A stretch of 8,560 nt of DNA from an uncultured Prevotella sp. (GTDB taxonomy: Bacteria; Bacteroidota; Bacteroidia; Bacteroidales; Bacteroidaceae). Both the position numbers and the translations under genes were made by a program. The notes beneath the pieces are model-generated. The model saw nothing but the letters and a program-made list of their open reading frames with translations, had not been told where the DNA came from and searched no databases. Location of the stretch: contig CALBJK010000053.1 in assembly GCA_937892695.1 (NCBI GenBank), positions 1 through 8,560 of the forward strand. The letters are read 5' to 3'. Of the stretch, positions 1 through 5,527 are shown piece after piece (positions within the stretch are counted from its first letter, which is position 1; each line of letters opens with the position of its first letter).

Positions 1-81
1 TTAGAAATTTTGTATAGTGCTCACTCTCTGATAATAAAGGGGTGGGAAACTTCAGATATTCAATTACCTTACAATGACATT

Positions 82-1587
82 ATGACAATAATTCTTGCAT
101 TGCTGCCTATCGTGTTGCTCGTGGTTCTTATGGTCGTGTTCAAGCAACCTGGCGACCGTAGCAGTCTTATAACGCTAGGCTTCACTGCGGTAGTGGCAGT
201 GACGGGCTTCTCTTTTTCTTTAGAAGACACAGCCTACACGTTTCTTTATGGTGCGCTTAAGGCCGTTTCCCCAATTCTGATAATAATCCTTATGGCCATT
301 TTCAGCTATAACACGTTACAGAAAACCGGTAAGATGGAGATTATCAAACGCCAATTTTCCACTATTTCTACTGACCGTAGTGTTCAGGTATTGCTCCTTA
401 CTTGGGGATTCGGAGGTCTGCTCGAAGCCATGGCAGGCTTTGGAACGGCTGTAGCCATTCCGGCAGCCATACTTATCAGTCTTGGCTATAAGCCGGTGTT
501 TTCGGCCGTAGTCTGCCTTGTGGCTAACAGTGTGGCTACGGCTTTTGGTGCAATAGGCACTCCGGTGCTGGTTCTGGCCAACGAAACCGGATTGTCTGTT
601 AATGACCTTAGTGCTAATGTCGTATTGCAACTGTCGCCGTTGATGTTCGTCATTCCGTTTGTCATAGTGTTTTTGGCAGACAGCAGAAAAGCTGCGTTGC
701 CGAAGAACTTCTTTCTCTCTTTTGTTGTCGGTGGCGTGTCGCTGGCGGGACAGTATCTGGCTGCCAAATATATGGGAGCCGAATCTCCGGCCATTATCGG
801 CAGTCTGTTGTCCATTGTAGTGATTATCGTGGCGGCACAGATCCTGAAAAAGAATGACGATACGGAGGCCGATGTACACTATTCTTTCGGGCAACTATTC
901 AATGCCTGGGTGGTGTATCTTCTAATTCTTCTTTTGGTAGTAGTTACGAGTCCGCTGTTTCCTGCAATACGTAATGTGCTTGATACCAACTGTGTGACAA
1001 CTATTTCCTTCCCTGTAGAAAGTCTTAAGCCATACAGTATCCATTGGCTTACACATGCAGGACTGTTGCTTTTTGTAGGAACTTTTATTGGCGGAATGAT
1101 TCAAGGCGCATCGCCAAAAATCTTGTTCTGTACGTTATGGTGTACAGTGAAACAGCTGAAGTCGACAGTCATTACAGTGGTTTGTCTTGTCGGATTCTCT
1201 ACTGTGATGGATTATGCCGGCATGATTACGGTTATAGCCGGTGGACTGGCGGCTGTGACAGGCTCGTTTTATCCTCTTTTCGCGCCTCTTGTCGGTGGTA
1301 TCGGAACGTTCATTACGGGTAGCGATACGTCGGCCAACATTCTTTTCGGCAAGATGCAGGCGACGGTAGCCGGACAAATCGGCGTTTCTCCCGACTGGTT
1401 GTCGGCGGCAAATACAGTCGGGGCTACAGGCGGAAAGATCATTTCTCCTCAGAGCATTGCCATTGCCACTTCGGCTTGCGGACAGCAAGGCAAGGAAGGT
1501 GAAATACTTAAATCGGCTGTTCCTTACGCCATTTTATACATTATGGTGTCCGGATTGACCGTATTTTTGGTATGGAATTTGCTCTAA
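82..1587 (+). CDS. lctP: L-lactate permease (LctP/LldP family)
   Basis: Integral inner-membrane transporter of the lactate permease family, which moves lactate (and in some members glycolate) with protons. The protein is almost wholly hydrophobic with about a dozen membrane segments. Family hallmarks are visible: a Gly-rich stretch GFGGLLEAMAGFGTA at about residues 109-123, GSDTSAN at about 413-419, and ISPQS at about 454-458 in the conserved C-terminal half. I choose ATG at 82, giving 501 residues, because translation then opens directly on a membrane segment (MTIILALLPIV). An upstream in-frame TTG at 10 would add a polar 24-residue tail atypical of the family. E. coli LldP is somewhat longer (about 550). 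No clear Shine-Dalgarno and no convincing promoter appear in the 81 bases upstream. The VOC gene follows after 33 nt with no terminator between, so co-transcription is likely. The direction of transport and the lactate isomer used are not readable from sequence. Confidence 0.93.
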   Translation: MTIILALLPIVLLVVLMVVFKQPGDRSSLITLGFTAVVAVTGFSFSLEDTAYTFLYGALKAVSPILIIILMAIFSYNTLQKTGKMEIIKRQFSTISTDRSVQVLLLTWGFGGLLEAMAGFGTAVAIPAAILISLGYKPVFSAVVCLVANSVATAFGAIGTPVLVLANETGLSVNDLSANVVLQLSPLMFVIPFVIVFLADSRKAALPKNFFLSFVVGGVSLAGQYLAAKYMGAESPAIIGSLLSIVVIIVAAQILKKNDDTEADVHYSFGQLFNAWVVYLLILLLVVVTSPLFPAIRNVLDTNCVTTISFPVESLKPYSIHWLTHAGLLLFVGTFIGGMIQGASPKILFCTLWCTVKQLKSTVITVVCLVGFSTVMDYAGMITVIAGGLAAVTGSFYPLFAPLVGGIGTFITGSDTSANILFGKMQATVAGQIGVSPDWLSAANTVGATGGKIISPQSIAIATSACGQQGKEGEILKSAVPYAILYIMVSGLTVFLVWNLL

Positions 1588-1620
1588 ATACAAATGTAAT
1601 TTCAAAACAACAATAGTGAC

Positions 1621-2001
1621 ATGGAACAAGTGAAAGGTCGTTTCGACCACATGAACATCAACGTAACAGATCTCAATCGTAGCATTGATTTCTACGGTAA
1701 AGCACTGGGATTGAAAGAAAAGAGCCATATAGACGGTCCTGACGGTGCGTTCAAGATTGTTTATCTTACAGACGGACAGAGCCGTTTCGTTCTTGAACTG
1801 ACTTGGCTGCGTGACAAGAAGGGAACTTACAATCTGGGTGACAACGAGACACATCTGTGCTTGCGTGTCCCCGGCGACTATGATGCCGCACGCGAATACC
1901 ACCGCCAGATGGGGTGTATCTGCTACGAAAATCATGAGATGGGGCTTTATTTTATAAATGACCCTGACGGATATTGGATTGAAGTATTGCCCGAGAAATG
2001 A
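1621..2001 (+). CDS. VOC-superfamily glyoxalase I-like metalloenzyme
   Basis: A 126-residue single-domain vicinal-oxygen-chelate protein, closely matching the size of E. coli glyoxalase I (135 aa). Glyoxalase I isomerises the thiol hemithioacetal of methylglyoxal to a lactoyl-thioester. The four expected metal ligands can be placed: H10 (FDHMNINV), E59 (VLELTW), H78 (ETHLCL) and E121 (YWIEVLP). Other GloA-like blocks are DLNRSIDFYGKALGLK (17-32) and DPDGYWIE (114-121). The fold is two beta-alpha-beta-beta-beta repeats. The start ATG sits 33 nt after the permease stop, and the stop overlaps the next gene (ATGA), so it is probably translated in a unit with both neighbours. Most Bacteroidetes are thought to lack glutathione, so the thiol cofactor, if this is a true GloA, is open. 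Alternatives are methylmalonyl-CoA epimerase or another VOC lyase, but the sequence blocks look most like GloA. Confidence 0.85.
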   Translation: MEQVKGRFDHMNINVTDLNRSIDFYGKALGLKEKSHIDGPDGAFKIVYLTDGQSRFVLELTWLRDKKGTYNLGDNETHLCLRVPGDYDAAREYHRQMGCICYENHEMGLYFINDPDGYWIEVLPEK

Positions 2002-2735
2002 CACTTACTTACGTTTATCACAGCGGCTTTGCATTAGAGACAAGTCGCTGTGTTTTTATTTTCGACTATTACAAAGACCCGGCTGGTGTTCTGCCTACCA
2101 TGCTTTCCTGTGGAAAACCGGTATATGTCTTCGTATCACATTTCCATTACGACCATTTCAATCCCCAGATTCTTGAGTGGCGTAATAAACATCTGGCTGA
2201 CAGTCAGCGTTGTCCGCGTATCGTCTATGTCTTTTCGCATGACATTCTGGAGCATGGCTGTGCATCAAGGGACGATGCTGACGTGTGGATGGACAAGGGC
2301 GACAGCTTTGCTGACGACAATGTGAGTGTTGAGGCTTTCGGTTCTACCGACTCTGGAATATCGTTCCTTCTGAACGTAGATGGGCATACCGTCTTTCATG
2401 CCGGCGACCTGAACAATTGGCACTGGAGCGACGAGTCAACAAAGGAAGAAGCGGCCAAAGCCGAACAATGGTATCTTGACGAACTTGCGTGTATCTGCCG
2501 TAGGACAAGGCATATCGGCTTGGCTATGTTTCCAGTAGATGCCCGTATTGGTACTGACTACATGCGAGGAGCACGTCAGTTCGTCGAACAGATAAGGGTA
2601 GACACCTTTGTTCCAATGCATTTCACGGCCTTCGGATTCGAATCGGCCAATGCTTTTCAGCCGGTTGCCGAAGCCCAAGGTTGCCGTTTTCTCCGCATAG
2701 AACACGACGGACAGTCTTTCGATGTGCTGTCATAA
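1998..2735 (+). CDS. Metallo-beta-lactamase-fold hydrolase, uncharacterised family
   Basis: A 245-residue MBL-fold protein, presumably cytoplasmic (no signal peptide). The metal site motif HxHxDH is seen as SHFHYDHFN with H48, H50, D52 and H53. The bridging Asp is in HAGDLNNWHW (D137), and the last His is in PMHFTAF (H208). The stretch STDSGISF (116-123) lies roughly where many relatives carry the third zinc-1 histidine. The blocks YVYHSGF, FDYYKDP and HAGDLNNWHW recall an uncharacterised MBL family common in gut clostridia and Bacteroidetes, from memory of family patterns. It resembles UlaG/Lactamase_B_3-type proteins more than glyoxalase II (GloB). Its ATG lies inside the stop of the VOC gene (ATGA), a sign of translational coupling and linked function. 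Substrate unknown. A thioesterase or lactonase role beside the glyoxalase-like gene is possible but not shown. Confidence 0.85.
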   Translation: MTLTYVYHSGFALETSRCVFIFDYYKDPAGVLPTMLSCGKPVYVFVSHFHYDHFNPQILEWRNKHLADSQRCPRIVYVFSHDILEHGCASRDDADVWMDKGDSFADDNVSVEAFGSTDSGISFLLNVDGHTVFHAGDLNNWHWSDESTKEEAAKAEQWYLDELACICRRTRHIGLAMFPVDARIGTDYMRGARQFVEQIRVDTFVPMHFTAFGFESANAFQPVAEAQGCRFLRIEHDGQSFDVLS

Positions 2736-2778
2736 GACACAAAGGTATGAATCGACGACATTAAAAAAGAATAAATAA

Positions 2779-2809
2779 TTTGTGTTAAAGGATAAAATAA
2801 GTATCTTTG
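2779..2809 (+). promoter_or_regulatory. Bacteroidetes-type promoter for the GH20-nagB unit
   Basis: A -33 box TTTG (2779-2782) is followed after 19 bp by TATCTTTG (2802-2809), a perfect match to the Bacteroidetes sigma-ABfr -7 consensus TAnnTTTG. Transcription would start a few bases downstream, leaving a short A/T-rich leader of about 25 nt before the ATG at 2839. No Shine-Dalgarno is seen, which is normal for this phylum. Confidence 0.85.
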
Positions 2810-2838
2810 CAAAAATTACAACTTAAACATACTATTCG

Positions 2839-4470
2839 ATGAAACGAATTTTGTCATTTGCAATGATGCTTTATCTTGCTATCCCGAGTCATTTGTTTGC
2901 TGCTTCAGTAAGCTACGACGTGGTACCGCTTCCCAACAGGATTGTGCTTAAAAACGGTGAAAGCTTTACTGCAGATGCCAGTACCAGAGTGGGTTATCCG
3001 GCCGGAAACGTAGAGATGAAACGTAATGCCGAGTTCCTCCGCGACTATCTCCGCGATGCTGTAGGCATAAGTTTCATCCTCGATTCTAAAGCCAAGAACG
3101 GTGCAATACGACTTGTACTGGATAAAAAAATAAATGGAGACGAAGCATACACCCTTACTGTAAACAAAAAAGGTATAGTGGTTGCCGGCCGCACGCCGCG
3201 TGGCGTTTTCTACGGCATACAGACTTTGCGCAAGTCTGTTTCAGTTGGTAAAACCACGCAATTGACCTTTCCTGCAGTTGAGATAGCAGACGCTCCGCGT
3301 TTCTGCTACCGTGGGATGATGCTTGACTGTTCGCGACATTTCTTCCCGATTTCTTTTGTCAAGAAGTACATCGACATCATCGCGATGCACAACATGAATA
3401 CATTCCACTGGCATCTTAGCGACGACCAGGGCTGGCGTATCGAGATAAAGAAATACCCGAAACTTACCGAAATAGGTTCGAAACGCACCGGAACGGTGCT
3501 TGGTTTCAATTCAATGGCCGATGACAGCACCGAGTACGGTGGCTTCTACACGCAGGAAGAAGCCCGCGAAATCGTTCGTTATGCAGCCGAAAGGTTCATT
3601 ACCGTCATTCCTGAAATCGATATGCCGGGGCACATGAAGGCCGCCCTCACTGCATATCCTGAGTTGGGATGTACAGGAGGACCATACGAAGTAGGTCATA
3701 AATGGGGCGTTTATCTGGATGTCCTTTGTCTCGGCAATGACAAGGTTTATAAGTTCTGCGAAGATGTCCTCGACGAAATCATGCAGATATTTCCCGCCAA
3801 GTACATTCATATCGGAGGCGACGAAACTCCGACTGTGCGTTGGGAGAAATGCCCGAAATGCCAGAGGGTGATGAAGCAGCACAATCTCAAACCAAAGACA
3901 GCGCAAGGATATTTCACTAACCGGATAGAGAAATACGTCCTGTCCAAAGGTCACAGCATCATCGGATGGGATGAGATTCTTGACGGCGACATAGACAAAA
4001 GCGCTACAATCATGAGTTGGCGAGGCACGGGCGATGCCGGACTGAAAGCCACAGAGAATGGACACGACATAATAATGTCACCGACATCTTGCTGTTATTT
4101 CAACTTCTGCCAGTCTAAGAACGGTCCGATGCACGAGCCAACATGGTGTGACGGATTCATTGATACGGAGAAAGTCTACAACTTTGAACCTTGTCCAGAC
4201 AGCCTGTCTGCAAGAGCCAAGTCGCGTATTCTCGGTGTCCAGGCCAATCTTTGGACCGAGTACATCACTTGCCCTGAGGTTGTAGAGTACATGCTCCTGC
4301 CTCGTATGGCTGCATTGGCCGATGTTCAGTGGTCGACAGGAATGAAAGATTTTGCTGCATTCCGCAAGCGTCTCGACCGTTTCACGTCGTTCTACGATTT
4401 GTATTATCTGAACTATGCCAAACATCTTTGGCCGGAGAAGATGGTGTCGCCATGGAAGGACATTGAGTAA
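2839..4470 (+). CDS. Secreted beta-N-acetylhexosaminidase, GH20
   Basis: Exo-glycosidase that removes terminal beta-linked GlcNAc or GalNAc from glycans by substrate-assisted catalysis. The 543-residue protein starts with a signal peptide (MKR, hydrophobic core, likely cut after A21 or A22 in LFAAS). It has no lipobox Cys, so it is probably periplasmic. A GH20b alpha/beta domain spans about 26-150 and the GH20 TIM barrel about 153-510. Visible active-site residues are R158 (YRGMMLDCSRHF), H190/H192 in NTFHWHLSDDQGWR (187-200), the catalytic pair D328-E329 in HIGGDETP, and aromatic pocket residues W377 (GWDE), W394 (MSWRG), Y420 and W472 with E474 (NLWTE). It lacks the C-terminal carbohydrate-binding extensions of many Bacteroides GH20 proteins. 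It is the first gene after the 2779-2809 promoter, and nagB follows after 39 nt. Whether it acts on chitobiose, N-glycans, mucin or peptidoglycan fragments cannot be told from sequence. Confidence 0.95.
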   Translation: MKRILSFAMMLYLAIPSHLFAASVSYDVVPLPNRIVLKNGESFTADASTRVGYPAGNVEMKRNAEFLRDYLRDAVGISFILDSKAKNGAIRLVLDKKINGDEAYTLTVNKKGIVVAGRTPRGVFYGIQTLRKSVSVGKTTQLTFPAVEIADAPRFCYRGMMLDCSRHFFPISFVKKYIDIIAMHNMNTFHWHLSDDQGWRIEIKKYPKLTEIGSKRTGTVLGFNSMADDSTEYGGFYTQEEAREIVRYAAERFITVIPEIDMPGHMKAALTAYPELGCTGGPYEVGHKWGVYLDVLCLGNDKVYKFCEDVLDEIMQIFPAKYIHIGGDETPTVRWEKCPKCQRVMKQHNLKPKTAQGYFTNRIEKYVLSKGHSIIGWDEILDGDIDKSATIMSWRGTGDAGLKATENGHDIIMSPTSCCYFNFCQSKNGPMHEPTWCDGFIDTEKVYNFEPCPDSLSARAKSRILGVQANLWTEYITCPEVVEYMLLPRMAALADVQWSTGMKDFAAFRKRLDRFTSFYDLYYLNYAKHLWPEKMVSPWKDIE

Positions 4471-4509
4471 GATTTGAAATCACAACCGATAAAAAGACAA
4501 AGAATAGAA

Positions 4510-5301
4510 ATGAGACTGATTATCGAACCGAATTACGACAGTATGTCGCAATGGGCGGCCGAGCATGTCGTAGAGTGTATCAATACCTTTGCTCCGACTG
4601 CAGAACGCAAGTTTGTGTTAGGACTTCCGACGGGTTCTTCACCGATAGGCATGTACAAAGCTTTGGCCAAAGACTGCAAAGAGGGCAGGGTTTCGTTCCG
4701 CAATGTCCTCACGTTCAATATGGACGAGTATGTAGGGCTGCCTGAGAACCACCCTGAAAGCTATCATTCGTTCATGGCGAAGAACTTTTTCGACCATATC
4801 GACTGCCCGAAAGAGAACATCCATATCCTCAACGGCAATGCCGAAAATCTTGAAGCCGAATGCGCCCGTTACGAGCAGATGATAGCCGAGTCAGGCGGTA
4901 TTGACCTCTTCATCGGAGGCATAGGTCCGGACGGCCATATCGCCTTTAACGAACCGGGCAGCTCGCTCACGTCGCGCACTCGTGTGAAGACTCTCACCAC
5001 CGATACCATTGTGGCCAACTCGCGCTTCTTCGACAATGATGTCAGCAAAGTGCCCAAGCATGCCCTTACTGTAGGAGTAGGCACTGTAACCGATGCCCGC
5101 GAGGTGATGATTCTGGTCAACGGACACAACAAGACACGCGCCCTCCAGGCGGCAGTCGAAGGTCCTGTCACCCAGATGTGGACCATCAGCGTGCTCCAGC
5201 TCCATCGTCACGGTATCATCGTGTGCGACGAAGCCGCTACCGACGAACTGAAAGTAGGTACGTATCGCTATTTCAAAGACATAGAGAAGGACAATATCTG
5301 A
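4510..5301 (+). CDS. nagB: Glucosamine-6-phosphate deaminase
   Basis: Cytosolic aldose-ketose isomerase/deaminase converting glucosamine-6-phosphate to fructose-6-phosphate and ammonia, the last step of amino-sugar catabolism. ATG at 4510 gives 263 residues whose start (MRLIIEP) lines up with E. coli NagB (266 aa, MRLIPLT). An upstream in-frame TTG at 4474 would add 12 polar residues and is rejected. Catalytic residues fall at the E. coli numbers: D72 in NMDEYVG, and D141, H143 and E148 in GPDGHIAFNEPGSS. The phosphate loop is LPTGSSPIG (39-47). Positions linked to the GlcNAc-6-P allosteric site in E. coli are also kept (S151, S152, R158, K160, T161, Y254), which suggests an allosterically activated hexamer. 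It lies 39 nt behind the GH20 gene with no terminator between, so the two are likely co-transcribed. nagA is not in the window. Confidence 0.96.
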   Translation: MRLIIEPNYDSMSQWAAEHVVECINTFAPTAERKFVLGLPTGSSPIGMYKALAKDCKEGRVSFRNVLTFNMDEYVGLPENHPESYHSFMAKNFFDHIDCPKENIHILNGNAENLEAECARYEQMIAESGGIDLFIGGIGPDGHIAFNEPGSSLTSRTRVKTLTTDTIVANSRFFDNDVSKVPKHALTVGVGTVTDAREVMILVNGHNKTRALQAAVEGPVTQMWTISVLQLHRHGIIVCDEAATDELKVGTYRYFKDIEKDNI

Positions 5302-5311
5302 ATACGAAACA

Positions 5312-5527
5312 ATGAGAGAAAACCTTATTGTGTACAAAACGGCAGCCGTCACTATTGAAGTGACGGCTGCTGCTGTTTCCGCACATTGGGACAGAATGTC
5401 TGTCCCTTACAATGTGGTCGGCCACGCCGATTGGATGAATGAATATCCTTATAAACCAAAGGCGCGTTTCCGCATAGCCCATACTGGTACATCATGTAAA
5501 ACAAAATCCTATGGCCAATATCAGTAA
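5312..5527 (+). pseudogene. Possible remnant of a CBM9-like carbohydrate-binding protein gene
   Basis: A 71-codon ORF begins 10 nt after the nagB stop and runs 17 nt into the helicase gene. Its residues 37-58 (GHADWMNEYPYKPKARFRIAHT) resemble, from memory, the N-terminal block of Bacteroidetes proteins with a CBM9-like fold, where a W-x-EYPYKP-x-x-x-F-x-IAHT pattern is followed by about 150 further residues. Here the likeness stops at about residue 59, and the last dozen residues are Lys/Ser/Gln-rich and look unrelated. The most economical reading is a gene cut off at its 3' end by an old deletion, with the helicase gene at the junction. Alternatives are a genuine small protein of unknown role, or a chance ORF across a terminator, since a perfect hairpin (5342-5370) lies inside it. 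No homology search was possible. Confidence 0.4.
5337..5378 (+). terminator. Hairpin after nagB, candidate terminator
   Basis: GCAGCCGTCACT (5342-5353) pairs perfectly over 12 bp with AGTGACGGCTGC (5359-5370) around the 5-nt loop ATTGA. The stem can be lengthened past a 3-nt bulge (TGC, 5371-5373): AAACG at 5337-5341 pairs with TGTTT at 5374-5378, including one G-U. An A-run before and a short T-run after the stem, 36 nt past the nagB stop, fit an intrinsic terminator, but the T-tract is short (TTT then CC). It lies within the 5312-5527 ORF, so it could instead be a structured coding segment or an attenuator ahead of the helicase. Confidence 0.55.

Noticed and set aside
9..39. TTTG (9-12) followed by TAATAAAG (32-39) as a promoter for the permease
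   Set aside because: The spacing is right (19 bp), but the -7 element lacks the TTTG half of the consensus (AAAG instead), so I do not call it.
316..894. Minus-strand ORF of 192 codons within the lactate permease gene
   Set aside because: Polar, His/Gln/Arg-rich translation, as expected of the antisense of a membrane-protein gene; no domain recognised.
3511..4065. Minus-strand ORF of 184 codons within the GH20 gene
   Set aside because: Antisense to the conserved catalytic barrel, with no recognisable domain; Cys/His-scattered composition typical of a shadow frame.
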